Below, piece by piece: positions 25,160 to 34,374 of a DNA stretch of 64,000 nt; position 1 is the stretch's first letter, and each line of letters starts with the position of its first letter. Made by a program: the position numbers and the translations under genes. Below the pieces are notes generated by a model. The model saw only the letters and a list, made by a program, of their open reading frames with translations. It was not told the DNA's origin and searched no databases. The DNA is from Flavobacterium ammonificans (GTDB lineage Bacteria; Bacteroidota; Bacteroidia; Flavobacteriales; Flavobacteriaceae): contig NZ_AP025183.1 in NCBI RefSeq assembly GCF_020885975.1, positions 1,488,001 through 1,552,000 of the forward strand, given 5' to 3'.

Positions 25160-27415
25160 ATGAAAAACATACGTACCAAAGTCATTTTAGGATTGACTTT
25201 ATTATTTAGTATTTCGACTATTTGGTCTCAAGAGCAAGCACCCGAAGTAAAACAAAAATCAAATTACAATTATCATGATGCTTTTGCTCCTTTTTTCTAT
25301 TCTAAAAATGGAACAAATACGCGTTCAGCTAGCGGAATGCCTGGTCATGAATATTGGCAAAATAGAGCTGATTACCAAATTACAGCTCGACTAGATGAAA
25401 TAAAGAATGAGGTTACTGGAACAGATATCATAACCTACACGAATAATAGTCCAGATAAAATGAATTTTGTTTGGATGAATATAGATCAAAATTTATTTCA
25501 AGCTGATTCTCGTGGAAATGCTGTTGTGCCTATCTCTGGGAGTCGTAACGGAGCTCAAGGACAAGTTTTTGACGGAGGTCATAAAATAAAGTCAGTTAAA
25601 ATAGTTTCTACTTTAAAAGGAAAGACAACTGAAGTAGATGCGAAGTACGTGATTTCAGATACTAGAATGCAAGTGTTTCTTCCGCAAGGATTGAATCCAA
25701 AAGGAGGAGTAGTAAAAATCAAAATTGATTTTTCTTTTATTGCTCCATTTGAAGGATCAGATCGAATGGGAGTATTGGAAACCAAAAACGGTAAAATTTT
25801 CACCATGGCACAATGGTATCCAAGAATGTGTGTGTATGATGATGTAAGAGGTTGGAACACCAATCCGTATTTGGGAGCGTCAGAGTTTTATTTGGAATAC
25901 GGAGATTTTGACGTAAAAATTACAACGCCATCGAATCATGTTGTTGTGTGTTCAGGAGAATTGTTAAATCCTACTGAAGTGTACTCTTCAGAGGAACAAA
26001 AACGTTTGGCCCAAGCTAAATTGAGCGATAAAACAGTTTTGATCAGAACCGCCGCAGAGGTAAATAATTTACCCAAAACAACTACTTCAACCAAAACTTG
26101 GCATTTTAAAATTAAGAATGCTAGAGACGTGTCTTGGGCTTCTTCAGCAGCCTTTATTTTAGATGGTGCTAAAATCAATTTGCCTAGTGGGAAAAAAGCG
26201 CTAGCATTATCTGTTTATCCAGTGGAAAGTGATGGAAATGAAGCTTGGGGAAGATCAACAGAATATACTAAAACTTCAATTGAAAATTATTCAAAACGTT
26301 GGATGGAATATCCTTATCCTGTTGCAGTTAATGTTGCAGGTAACGAAGGCGGAATGGAATATCCTGGAATTGTATTTTGTAGTTGGGAGTCTAAAGGAGC
26401 AGGTTTGTGGGGAGTAACGGACCATGAATTTGGACACATTTGGTTTCCTATGATTGTTGGGTCTAACGAACGATTATTTGCATGGATGGATGAAGGTTTT
26501 AATACTTTTATTAATTCATTAAGTTCAGTTGATTTCAACTATGGAGAGTACAAAGAAGAAAAAGCTGATTTACACCAAGATGCAGAGTTATATACGAATG
26601 TAGCATTAGAAACAATCATGAGTTCTCCTGATAATATGAAAGAGGCTAATATTGGTACTTTGTGTTATTCTAAACCAAGTGTTGGTTTAGTAATATTAAG
26701 AGAGCAAGTACTAGGACCAGAGCGATTTGATTTAGCCTTACGCACCTATGTTGAGCGCTGGGCATATAAACACCCAACACCTGATGATTTCTTTAGAACT
26801 ATTGAAAACGTAGCTGGTGAGGATTTGAGTTGGTTCTGGAGAGGTTGGTTCCAATACAATTGGCGTTTAGACCAAGGAATTAATTCTATTAAATACATTA
26901 AAAATGATCCCGCTAAAGGAATTATAATTAATATTGAGAATTTTGAAAAAATGGCAATGCCAATCGTTTTAGATGTAAAAACTAAGAGTGGTAAAGTAAC
27001 GCGTGTTAAATTACCTGTTGAAATTTGGCAAAGAAATATAGAATGGTCATTCAAACATAATTCTACCGAACCAATCGAAAGTATCACTCTAGATCCAGAT
27101 CATGTATTTCCAGATGTAAATGAAGCTAATAATGTTTGGACTGCTGAAAAAGGAAAAGTAGAGGAAGATCTAATTTTAGATGGTTACCTTGGAGTTTATA
27201 CCAATCCGCAAGCACCAATTAAATTTACACTTGCTGAAAAAAATGGTGCGTTAAATGTAGAGATTACGGGTTATCCAAAGTTTAATTTAACACCAACCGG
27301 TAAAAATAAATTTGAATCTAAACGTGCCGGAATGGAATTACAATTCAATGATGCCAAATCTGGTTTTGAAATGATTTTGGCCGATGGTAGAAAAATACCA
27401 TTTACAAAACAATAA
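25160..27415 (+). CDS. Secreted M1 family zinc metallopeptidase
   Basis: A gluzincin aminopeptidase-like enzyme of 751 residues. The signal peptide is residues 1 to about 23. The N-terminal beta domain (about 60-330) includes the exopeptidase-type segment [12 protein letters not shown] (a GxMEN-like motif with Y replacing N). The zinc site is [20 protein letters not shown] with ...[11 protein letters not shown] (HEFGH and the downstream glutamate in DEGF). The C-terminal part is helical and then beta-rich. The substrate is unknown. It is a single gene with a strong terminator. Confidence 0.93.
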   Translation: MKNIRTKVILGLTLLFSISTIWSQEQAPEVKQKSNYNYHDAFAPFFYSKNGTNTRSASGMPGHEYWQNRADYQITARLDEIKNEVTGTDIITYTNNSPDKMNFVWMNIDQNLFQADSRGNAVVPISGSRNGAQGQVFDGGHKIKSVKIVSTLKGKTTEVDAKYVISDTRMQVFLPQGLNPKGGVVKIKIDFSFIAPFEGSDRMGVLETKNGKIFTMAQWYPRMCVYDDVRGWNTNPYLGASEFYLEYGDFDVKITTPSNHVVVCSGELLNPTEVYSSEEQKRLAQAKLSDKTVLIRTAAEVNNLPKTTTSTKTWHFKIKNARDVSWASSAAFILDGAKINLPSGKKALALSVYPVESDGNEAWGRSTEYTKTSIENYSKRWMEYPYPVAVNVAGNEGGMEYPGIVFCSWESKGAGLWGVTDHEFGHIWFPMIVGSNERLFAWMDEGFNTFINSLSSVDFNYGEYKEEKADLHQDAELYTNVALETIMSSPDNMKEANIGTLCYSKPSVGLVILREQVLGPERFDLALRTYVERWAYKHPTPDDFFRTIENVAGEDLSWFWRGWFQYNWRLDQGINSIKYIKNDPAKGIIINIENFEKMAMPIVLDVKTKSGKVTRVKLPVEIWQRNIEWSFKHNSTEPIESITLDPDHVFPDVNEANNVWTAEKGKVEEDLILDGYLGVYTNPQAPIKFTLAEKNGALNVEITGYPKFNLTPTGKNKFESKRAGMELQFNDAKSGFEMILADGRKIPFTKQ

Positions 27416-27432
27416 ATAGATTTAGTTCTATA

Positions 27433-27465
27433 AAAAAAACGACTGAGTAATCAGTCGTTTTTTTT
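27433..27465. terminator. Bidirectional terminator
   Basis: ACGACTGA / TCAGTCGT with a GTAA loop, flanked by A8 and T8 runs, between the convergent M1 peptidase and agmatine deiminase genes. Confidence 0.92.
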
Positions 27466-27484
27466 ATGTTATAAAGTTTGGTTT

Positions 27485-28525
27485 TTATGCTGGAATTTGT
27501 TGGCTCAAACAATGTAACGTTCCAAATCCCCATATAAAGTCAGTAGCACTGATTCCAATTATTTCTCTATCAGGAAAACAATCTGCTAAGATATTTAATG
27601 CAATTCGATCTTTACTATCATTGAAAGTGGGAACTAAAACACAATGATTTAAAATTAAGAAATTAGCATAACTAGCAGGCAAACGCAAATCTTCAAAATC
27701 CAAACGTTTTGGCATCGGCAAGCAAACAATTTTTGGAGATTGTCCGTTTTCCAATTTAGCATTTTGCAAACGCTTTAGATTGTCTTGAAGCGGTTGGTAA
27801 TTCGCATCGGTTTTATCTTCCTCAACAATAGTTACAATGGTGTCTTCGTTAACAAAACGACATAAATCATCGATATGCCCATGGGTATCGTCTCCTTCGA
27901 TTCCATCACCCACCCAAATCACATTAGTAACACCTAAATATTCTTTAAAAACCGCTTCGTAATCCGCCTTGGTAAAATGAGCATTGCGCACTTGAATCGA
28001 CGGATGCATCAAACATTCTTCTGAAGTTAATAAAGTTCCTTTTCCATTCACATCGATAGCGCCACCTTCAACAATAACAGGTTTTCCGTTGAAAGTTACC
28101 TGAGTTAAAGGCAACTTCAAGAAATCAGCTACTTTGTTCGGAACGTGTTTGTCTAATTGGAAATTGGAATATTTTGCCCAACCATTAAAGTTGAAATTCA
28201 AGGCTTCTCTTTGAGAACCATTTTTCACAATGATAGGACCCGAATCGCGCATCCAAGAACGATTCGTTTTATGAATGATATAGGAAATATTAGTAAGCTG
28301 AACGTGAGCTCTCTCTAGCATTTCAGCTACTTTAGTTTTCAATTTTTCATCAGCCACTACCAAGAATACTTTTTCAACAGCAGCTACTTTTTTAATGAAT
28401 TCGACAAAAGCCCATTGAACGGCTTCGTATTTGCCAGGCCAATCGTTTCCATTATGCGGAAAACATAGTAAAATACCTTCTTGTTTTTCCCATTCGGCAG
28501 GGAAACGTCTGTTTGGAGTACTCAT
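27485..28525 (-). CDS. aguA: Agmatine deiminase
   Basis: Converts agmatine to N-carbamoylputrescine and ammonia; guanidine-modifying enzyme fold; 346 residues. Visible catalytic elements are the WMRDSGPIIVKNG motif, VEGGAIDVNGKGTLLTSEEC, GDDTHGHIDDLCRFV (catalytic His with Asp) and the nucleophilic cysteine in GFGTLHCLSQQIPA at the C-terminus. It lies 2 bases after the N-carbamoylputrescine amidase gene, so the two steps from agmatine to putrescine are co-transcribed. Confidence 0.95.
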   Translation of the reverse strand: MSTPNRRFPAEWEKQEGILLCFPHNGNDWPGKYEAVQWAFVEFIKKVAAVEKVFLVVADEKLKTKVAEMLERAHVQLTNISYIIHKTNRSWMRDSGPIIVKNGSQREALNFNFNGWAKYSNFQLDKHVPNKVADFLKLPLTQVTFNGKPVIVEGGAIDVNGKGTLLTSEECLMHPSIQVRNAHFTKADYEAVFKEYLGVTNVIWVGDGIEGDDTHGHIDDLCRFVNEDTIVTIVEEDKTDANYQPLQDNLKRLQNAKLENGQSPKIVCLPMPKRLDFEDLRLPASYANFLILNHCVLVPTFNDSKDRIALNILADCFPDREIIGISATDFIWGFGTLHCLSQQIPA

Positions 28526-28527
28526 TA

Positions 28528-29415
28528 TTAGTCTATTGCTCTTTTTGTGATATCTCCAAAAGCATCAATACGGCGATCTCTAAAGAACGGCCAGTTTTGA
28601 CGTACATTTTCTTGCAAATCTAAATCGACTTCTGCAATCAAGATTTCTTCTTTGTCGTGGGAGGCTTGCGCCAAAATTTCGCCTTGTGGTCCAGCAATGA
28701 AAGACGAACCCCAAAACTCAATTCCAGAGGTATTTGGTAAATATTTTTCTAAACCAATACGGTTAGCAGCGGCAACATAAACGCCGTTCGCAACCGCGTG
28801 ACCTTTCATTACATTCATCCAAGCGCCGTGTTGATTGACTCCGTATTCTTCTTTTTCTAAAGGATGCCAACCTATAGCAGTTGGGTAAAATAAAACCTCA
28901 GCACCTTGCAAAGCCGTCAAACGCGCTCCTTCAGGATACCATTGGTCCCAACAAATCAGCGTTCCAATTTTTCCTTTATTGGTAGGGAATGCTTTAAAGC
29001 CTATATCACCTGGTGTGAAATAGAATTTTTCATAGAAATGGGGGTCGTCTGGAATGTGCATTTTGCGGTACAAACCAGCTTCTGAACCATCCGTGTCAAT
29101 GATGTAAGCACTGTTGTGGTAAATTCCTGCCATTCTTTTTTCGAAGAAAGGAACAATAATCACAACGCCTAATTCTTTGGCTAATGCACTAAAAGCAATA
29201 AAAGAAGTACTATACAATGGTTCTGCTAACGCAAAATTATCGACATCTTCACTTTGACAAAAATAATGACTGCTGTACAATTCGGGTAGCGAAATTACTT
29301 CGGCACCCTGACTAGCTGCATCACGAACCCAACTCAAACATTTCTTTAAGTTGTTTTCGGCAATATCATTCAGATTCAATTGAATAACTGCGATTTTGTA
29401 TTTTTTATTTGGCAT
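28528..29415 (-). CDS. aguB: N-carbamoylputrescine amidase (nitrilase superfamily)
   Basis: Hydrolyses N-carbamoylputrescine to putrescine, CO2 and ammonia; 295 residues. The Glu-Lys-Cys triad of carbon-nitrogen hydrolases is visible: VISLPELYSSHYF (Glu), YRKMHIPDDPHFYEKFYFTP (Lys) and IGTLICWDQWYPEGARL (Cys). The HIPDDP and EKFYFTPGD segments are typical of the AguB branch. First gene of the aguB-aguA operon, with a TATTTTTG promoter box 19 bases upstream. Confidence 0.95.
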   Translation of the reverse strand: MPNKKYKIAVIQLNLNDIAENNLKKCLSWVRDAASQGAEVISLPELYSSHYFCQSEDVDNFALAEPLYSTSFIAFSALAKELGVVIIVPFFEKRMAGIYHNSAYIIDTDGSEAGLYRKMHIPDDPHFYEKFYFTPGDIGFKAFPTNKGKIGTLICWDQWYPEGARLTALQGAEVLFYPTAIGWHPLEKEEYGVNQHGAWMNVMKGHAVANGVYVAAANRIGLEKYLPNTSGIEFWGSSFIAGPQGEILAQASHDKEEILIAEVDLDLQENVRQNWPFFRDRRIDAFGDITKRAID

Positions 29416-29434
29416 AGCTAAAAAAATTAGACCG

Positions 29435-29442
29435 CAAAAATA
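29435..29442 (-). promoter_or_regulatory. Promoter -7 element of aguBA
   Basis: TATTTTTG on the minus strand (TAnnTTTG match) ends 19 bases before the aguB ATG. No clear -33 TTG. Confidence 0.5.
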
Positions 29443-29537
29443 GTTATTTTTATAAAGAGTACACGAAAAGGAATTCAGAAAAATTAAAGAGTTTCTTTTC
29501 TTTACTGAACTATTAACTAAACTAACTAATTTTTATT

Positions 29538-29545
29538 TACATTTG
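29538..29545 (+). promoter_or_regulatory. Promoter -7 element of the mntA-hepT pair
   Basis: TACATTTG, a perfect TAnnTTTG match, ends 4 bases before the ATG at 29550, the same spacing as for the VF530-like gene at 23375. The mRNA is predicted to be leaderless or nearly so. No TTG was seen at 17-23 bases upstream. Confidence 0.6.
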
Positions 29546-29549
29546 TACT

Positions 29550-29837
29550 ATGTTATCTCAAAGTCAATTACATATCATTATAGAAACATTAAAACCATAT
29601 CACCCAAAAAGTATTGGTTTGTTTGGATCTGTTGCTCGAAATGAGGAAAACAGCAATAGTGATATTGATATTTTATTCTCATTATATGAACCTATTGGAT
29701 TGTTTACCTTGTCTAAAATTCATTTTGAATTAGAAGAAAAATTACATAAAAAAGTAGATTTAGTTTCAGAAGGTGGATTGAATAAATTCATTAAAGAAAA
29801 GGTACTAAACGAAGTGCGCTATATTTATGAAAACTGA
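29550..29837 (+). CDS. mntA: MntA-type nucleotidyltransferase antitoxin
   Basis: A minimal nucleotidyltransferase of 95 residues. The GSX10DXD signature is exact: G26-S27 in IGLFGSVARNE, then D38-I39-D40 in SDIDILFSL. In characterised HepT/MntA (type VII) systems, MntA transfers AMP to a tyrosine of the HEPN toxin and silences it. A further acidic residue (KKVDLVSEGGL) completes the catalytic triad. Its end overlaps the HEPN gene by 11 bases, implying translational coupling. Confidence 0.93.
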   Translation: MLSQSQLHIIIETLKPYHPKSIGLFGSVARNEENSNSDIDILFSLYEPIGLFTLSKIHFELEEKLHKKVDLVSEGGLNKFIKEKVLNEVRYIYEN

Positions 29838-30171
29838 GCACTATAAAATTTACTTTTTTCATATTATTGAAGCAATTGAAAAGTTAGAATTAATTGCTGA
29901 CACAACTACTAAGGAAGAATTTCTGGCGGATTGGTTAAAGCAAGATGCTGTCTTGAAAAATTTTATTGTAATTGGAGAAGCTATTTCTCAAATAGATGAA
30001 GAAATTAAACAAAATTTCCCTGAAGTAGATTGGCGAGGTGCAAAATCAATGCGTAATTTTATTGTTCATGAGTACTTTTCGGTAGATAATAGTTTTGTTT
30101 GGGAAACAATATTTGAAACAATACCCACTTTTAAAATTCAAATTAAATCCATTTTGAATACACTTTCTTAG
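29827..30171 (+). CDS. hepT: HepT-like HEPN ribonuclease toxin (DUF86)
   Basis: A HEPN-fold toxin of 114 residues. The catalytic and target motif RX4HXY is exact: R76 in MRNFIVHEYFS, H81 and Y83. In studied HepT toxins Arg and His form the RNase site and the tyrosine is AMPylated by MntA. The pair is complete and intact. The antitoxin comes first, the usual order for mntA-hepT in some groups. The C-terminus ends in a helix. Whether it acts in phage defence or stress response cannot be told. Confidence 0.93.
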   Translation: MKTEHYKIYFFHIIEAIEKLELIADTTTKEEFLADWLKQDAVLKNFIVIGEAISQIDEEIKQNFPEVDWRGAKSMRNFIVHEYFSVDNSFVWETIFETIPTFKIQIKSILNTLS

Positions 30172-30226
30172 TTTTTTATTTCCTAAACGCTTCAATAATT
30201 ATTTAGGAATTGCAAACATTGTGCTG

Positions 30227-30234
30227 TACCTTTG
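30227..30234 (+). promoter_or_regulatory. Promoter -7 element of the CvfB-like gene
   Basis: TACCTTTG, a perfect TAnnTTTG box. An in-frame TTG codon at 30232-30234 lies inside it and so cannot be the start; the ATG at 30253 follows 18 bases later. Confidence 0.65.
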
Positions 30235-30252
30235 CACTCTAGAATTGAAGAA

Positions 30253-31107
30253 ATGTTAGCAATAGGAAAATACAATACGCTCACCATATTACGGGATACT
30301 AAAGTAGGCTTATTTTTGGGAAACCCAGAAAAAGATCCTGAAGGAATTCACGATGTGCTCTTACCCAACAAATACGTTCCAAACGAATTTGAAATAGGGG
30401 AAGAGTTAATAGTTTTTGTGTATTTAGATCACGAAGAACGTCCGGTAGCCACCACCTTAGCGCCTTATATTTTGTTGAATGAATTTGCGCTTTTGCGTGT
30501 GAATTACATCAACCAGATTGGTGCGTTTATGGATTGGGGAATGGAAAAAGATATTTTAGTCCCGTTCAAAGAGCAAGCGCGACCAATGGAAAAAGGGAAA
30601 CGCTATTTGGTGTATTTGTATATGGACGAAAAAACCAATCGTTTGGTGGCTTCAAGCAAAACCAATCAATTTTTGAGTAACGATCATTTGACGGTTGAAA
30701 AAGGAGAAGAAGTAGATTTGATTGTTTCGCATATCACGGAAATAGGTATTAATGTCATAATCAATGAACAACACAAAGGGTTGTTGTACAAAGATGAGGT
30801 CTACGACGATGCTATTCGAACCGGTGACAGAATGAGAGGTTACATTAAAAACATTCGTCCTGACAATAAAATTGATGTGGCGCTGCAAGTTCAGGGATAT
30901 CAAAGTATCGAACCTAATGCGGAGAAAATTTTGGATGAATTGCGTGCGAATCGTGGGTTTTTACGTTTAAATGATAATTCGCATCCAGAAGATATTAAAA
31001 CAGTCTTAAAAATGAGTAAAAAGACCTTTAAGAAAGCAATCGGCGCTTTGTATAAAGAGAAATTAATTGAAATAAAAGACGACGGAATTTACTTGATTAA
31101 AGAGTAA
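30253..31107 (+). CDS. CvfB-like S1 RNA-binding protein
   Basis: A cytoplasmic RNA-binding protein of 284 residues with several S1-like OB folds and a C-terminal winged helix. It matches the CvfB/YitL family: LRDTKVGLFLGNP in the first OB domain, VNYINQIGAFMDWGMEKDIL and GINVIINEQHKGLLYKDEVYDD in later S1 domains, and the winged helix SKKTFKKAIGALYKEKLIEI at the C-terminus. In Staphylococcus, CvfB affects virulence gene expression; the role here is unknown. The ATG at 30253 is chosen because a TTG-initiated version would start inside the promoter. Confidence 0.9.
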   Translation: MLAIGKYNTLTILRDTKVGLFLGNPEKDPEGIHDVLLPNKYVPNEFEIGEELIVFVYLDHEERPVATTLAPYILLNEFALLRVNYINQIGAFMDWGMEKDILVPFKEQARPMEKGKRYLVYLYMDEKTNRLVASSKTNQFLSNDHLTVEKGEEVDLIVSHITEIGINVIINEQHKGLLYKDEVYDDAIRTGDRMRGYIKNIRPDNKIDVALQVQGYQSIEPNAEKILDELRANRGFLRLNDNSHPEDIKTVLKMSKKTFKKAIGALYKEKLIEIKDDGIYLIKE

Positions 31108-31128
31108 TTTGAAATTTATAACAGAAGC

Positions 31129-31164
31129 AAAAGGCAATTCATTTTATTGAGTTGCCTTTTTTTA
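31129..31164 (+). terminator. CvfB-like gene terminator
   Basis: AAAAGGCAA / TTGCCTTTT arms around a 14-base AT-rich loop, then a T run; it lies 20 bases after the stop. Confidence 0.8.
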
Positions 31165-31244
31165 TGTTGCACCGCTAACTTTAAGTTTTCTTTTTAGCAG
31201 AGAATCTAAAAAATGACTTATTTTTACACTCAAATCAAAGAATT

Positions 31245-32084
31245 ATGAGCAAGATAGATTGGAAAACAGTCCGAGAATTTGAAGATATCACCTATAAAAA
31301 ATGCAATGGAGTAGCACGAATCGCCTTTAATCGCCCTGATGTGCGTAATGCGTTTCGTCCTAAAACAACTTCTGAATTATTACAAGCCTTTCATGATGCA
31401 CAAGAAGATACTTCGATAGGAGTGGTCTTATTATCGGCGGAAGGACCTTCGTCCAAAGACGGAATTTGGTCTTTTTGCAGTGGTGGAGATCAAAAAGCAC
31501 GCGGTCACCAAGGATACGTGGGTGAAGACGGTTATCATAGATTGAATATTTTAGATGTACAACGATTGATTCGTTTTATGCCAAAAGCAGTAATCTGTGT
31601 AGTTCCAGGTTGGGCTGTAGGTGGAGGTCATAGTTTACACGTAGTGTGTGATTTGACTTTAGCGAGTAAAGAACACGCTATTTTTAAACAAACAGATGCA
31701 GATGTCACTAGTTTTGATGGAGGCTATGGTTCGGCATATTTAGCCAAAATGGTCGGCCAGAAAAAAGCACGTGAAATCTTTTTCTTAGGTCGTAATTATT
31801 CGGCTCAAGAAGCCTATGAAATGGGGATGGTGAATGCTGTTATTCCGCATGACGAATTAGAAGATACCGCTTATGAATGGGCGCAAGAAATTTTAGCTAA
31901 ATCGCCAACATCTATCAAAATGTTGAAATTCGCTATGAATCTAACCGATGATGGTATGGTAGGACAACAAGTTTTTGCAGGCGAAGCCACTCGTTTGGCC
32001 TATATGACAGAAGAAGCTACAGAAGGTAGAAATGCCTTTTTGGAAAAAAGAAAGCCGAATTTCGAGAAAAAATGGTTGCCATAA
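31245..32084 (+). CDS. menB: 1,4-dihydroxy-2-naphthoyl-CoA synthase
   Basis: Crotonase-fold enzyme that closes the second ring of menaquinone from o-succinylbenzoyl-CoA; 279 residues. ARIAFNRPDVRNAFRPKT is the N-terminal crotonase motif. FCSGGDQKARGHQGYVGEDG is the MenB-specific oxyanion loop, where other crotonases have different sequence. GWAVGGGHSLHVVCDLTLAS holds the second oxyanion glycine, and DVTSFDGGYGSAYLAKMVGQ carries the MenB C-terminal catalytic region. It starts a run of menB, menA, a TPR protein gene and menC. Confidence 0.97.
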   Translation: MSKIDWKTVREFEDITYKKCNGVARIAFNRPDVRNAFRPKTTSELLQAFHDAQEDTSIGVVLLSAEGPSSKDGIWSFCSGGDQKARGHQGYVGEDGYHRLNILDVQRLIRFMPKAVICVVPGWAVGGGHSLHVVCDLTLASKEHAIFKQTDADVTSFDGGYGSAYLAKMVGQKKAREIFFLGRNYSAQEAYEMGMVNAVIPHDELEDTAYEWAQEILAKSPTSIKMLKFAMNLTDDGMVGQQVFAGEATRLAYMTEEATEGRNAFLEKRKPNFEKKWLP

Positions 32085-32153
32085 TTGGGTTTTAAGTAAA
32101 GCGTTAAATATTTAAACTTTATAAACCTATTAATTAAACTCATAACCTAAAAA

Positions 32154-33104
32154 ATGAAACACTGGATAGAAGCCGCTCGATTGAGAACCTTGCCCTTATC
32201 AGTTTCTGGAATTATAGTGGGAAGTATGTATGCCTTGGCCAATCCAACGGATGATGTGCTTACTCCAACCGAAGTTTTCAACTGGAAACTTTTTGCTTTT
32301 GCTATTCTAACTACTTTAGGATTGCAAATCCTTTCGAATTTTGCCAATGATTATGGCGACGGAATTAAAGGTACGGATAACGAAGACAGAGTGGGTCCAA
32401 AGCGAACTATTCAGTCAGGGGTAATTACTCCTAAGGCTATGAAAAGCGCTATTATCCTGACTTCAGGATTGACTTTATTTTCGGCTATTTATTTAATTTA
32501 TCTGGCTTTTGGAGCGCAAAATTTAGGCTATTCGTTATTTTACTTGATTTTAGGTATTGCAGCCATCGCTTCAGCTATTCGTTATACAGTGGGTAATTCA
32601 GCCTACGGTTACCGTGGTTTTGGAGATGTATTTGTATTTGTTTTTTTCGGATTAGTAAGTACGCTCGGAGTTAATTTTTTGTATTCCAAACAATTGGATG
32701 CGATTTTGATTTTGCCAGCAACAGCGATTGGTTTCTTAAGCGTAGCGGTGCTGAATTTGAACAATATGCGTGATGAGGCCTCGGATAGAAAATCAGGAAA
32801 GAATACGTTGGTCGTAAAAATGGGAATTGAAAATGCTAAAAAATACCATTACTTCTTGATTATAGGAGCCATGTTTTTGGTTTTGATTTTTGCTGTTTTG
32901 AATGATTTTCACTTTGATCAGTATTTGTTTTTAATTGCTTATTTACCTTTAGTAAAACATCTAATAACTGTTCGTAAAAATCAAAATAACAAGTTATTAG
33001 ATCCCGAATTAAAAAAAGTAGCATTGAGCACATTTGCGCTTTCGGTATTGTTAGCGTTGTGTATGATTTTTTTCTTTTCGGACTTAATTGTAAACAATTC
33101 GTAA
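32154..33104 (+). CDS. menA: 1,4-dihydroxy-2-naphthoate polyprenyltransferase
   Basis: Integral inner-membrane UbiA-family prenyltransferase that attaches the isoprenoid tail in menaquinone synthesis; 316 residues with about eight to nine membrane helices. The first aspartate-rich motif is NFANDYGDGIKGTDNEDRVG (NDxxD type). The second is NNMRDEASDRKSGKNTLVV. GPKRTIQSGVITP is typical of MenA. It is 69 bases after menB. Confidence 0.96.
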   Translation: MKHWIEAARLRTLPLSVSGIIVGSMYALANPTDDVLTPTEVFNWKLFAFAILTTLGLQILSNFANDYGDGIKGTDNEDRVGPKRTIQSGVITPKAMKSAIILTSGLTLFSAIYLIYLAFGAQNLGYSLFYLILGIAAIASAIRYTVGNSAYGYRGFGDVFVFVFFGLVSTLGVNFLYSKQLDAILILPATAIGFLSVAVLNLNNMRDEASDRKSGKNTLVVKMGIENAKKYHYFLIIGAMFLVLIFAVLNDFHFDQYLFLIAYLPLVKHLITVRKNQNNKLLDPELKKVALSTFALSVLLALCMIFFFSDLIVNNS

Positions 33105-33168
33105 CACAATATCAATATCAATTTTCAAATCAACTAGGAGTAAAATACAATACAGAGATTAATCAGCT

Positions 33169-34368
33169 ATGTTAAAAATTATAAGTTCGTTCATTTTCTT
33201 TTTTATTACTATTCCAATGCTGTTTGCGCAGAAAGAAGGGTATTGGGACAAAGAACGTTCAACTACAAAAGAAGTGGTGGTTTCAGCTCGCGATCGCATA
33301 TTAATTAAGATTGACGATTTACCAACAGGGACTACTGAAGTAATTTACCGTATTACGCTTTTGGACAAAAACCAACAAATGGCGAATAGCCTGGTTTCGG
33401 TTTTAAAAGCGATTCCAGACCCGACAGGAATCAGTCAGGGTTCTGCTGGAGCTGTATTTTTGGTTTCGAAAATATCGGGAGACGACAAATGCAAATATGC
33501 TATTTTTTCTAAGGATGATGCGGCAAATAATTATGTGACTACTGGAAATACAGAAGAAGCTTGTTTTATTCAAGATGAACCTGTCAGTAAAGACGCAAAA
33601 CGCCTGTCTATGGATAAATCTACTTGTTTAAAATCAAATAATCTATTGTGGTTTGGTTTCGAAAGTAAAAACTGGATCATGAATCAAAAGATTGTTCTTG
33701 AAGTAGTGCCTTGGGTAGATTACAAATTGAGTCGTGGTTGGACCAAAGAAAATCGCAAAGCGATTATTGATCAATGTAAAACCTCTAATTTAGCTCAAAA
33801 AATGACCAATTCAGGTGATTTTTGTGTTTGTGTTTCAGATAAAATCCAATCAAAATACTCGTTCAAAGAGTTTCAAAAATTATTAATTGAAGAACGCAAT
33901 AAAGCTTTTAAAGATTTTGGGACAATTTGTTTTAACGAAACGGGCGCTTCTGACGCATTCAATTCAGATTTACGCACACAAGCCGCAGTTTTGGCAAAAA
34001 AGGGCAGTTATGGCGCTGCAATTGCTAAAATGAACACTATAATCAACAACGGTAAGGCTAAAGTAACCGACTACAATACACTTGGTTATTACTATTTGAT
34101 TACAAAGCAATACAGTAAAGCGCTTAAAATACTTCAAGAAGGCGAAAAATTAGATACTACAGAGCTGTTGATTCAATTGAATTTAGCGCATGCTTATTTG
34201 CTGAATGGGAATTATAAGTCAGCTAAAGCAATTCATAAAACCTATTCCAATCAAAATGTTACGGATAGTTTAAGTTGGACGCAAAAAACAAAATTGGATT
34301 TCGATGCTTTTCAAAAAGTAGGAATTCAAGATGAAAACTTCAATGCTGTTTTAAAAATTTTAGAATAA
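33169..34368 (+). CDS. Secreted protein with C-terminal TPR repeats, unknown function
   Basis: I do not recognise a named family. The 399-residue protein has a signal peptide (MLKIISSFIFFFITIPMLFA). Residues about 25-180 are predicted mostly beta. A cysteine-containing central part follows (CKTSNLAQKMTNSGDFCVCV). Helical repeats fill the C-terminal third: LAKKGSYGAAIAKMNTIINN, DYNTLGYYYLITKQYSKALK and QLNLAHAYLLNGNYKSAKAI, which read as two or three TPR units. It sits inside the men gene run and ends 6 bases before menC, so co-transcription is very likely, although a periplasmic TPR protein has no obvious role in quinone synthesis. Confidence 0.8.
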   Translation: MLKIISSFIFFFITIPMLFAQKEGYWDKERSTTKEVVVSARDRILIKIDDLPTGTTEVIYRITLLDKNQQMANSLVSVLKAIPDPTGISQGSAGAVFLVSKISGDDKCKYAIFSKDDAANNYVTTGNTEEACFIQDEPVSKDAKRLSMDKSTCLKSNNLLWFGFESKNWIMNQKIVLEVVPWVDYKLSRGWTKENRKAIIDQCKTSNLAQKMTNSGDFCVCVSDKIQSKYSFKEFQKLLIEERNKAFKDFGTICFNETGASDAFNSDLRTQAAVLAKKGSYGAAIAKMNTIINNGKAKVTDYNTLGYYYLITKQYSKALKILQEGEKLDTTELLIQLNLAHAYLLNGNYKSAKAIHKTYSNQNVTDSLSWTQKTKLDFDAFQKVGIQDENFNAVLKILE

Positions 34369-34374
34369 TTCCTT

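Noticed and set aside
29550..30171. Novel defence island around the HEPN/MNT pair
   Set aside because: The flanking genes (aguBA, CvfB-like, menB) are housekeeping; only the two-gene toxin-antitoxin module is supported.
30232..30234. TTG start for the CvfB-like gene
   Set aside because: It overlaps the TACCTTTG promoter box, so it would not be in the transcript.
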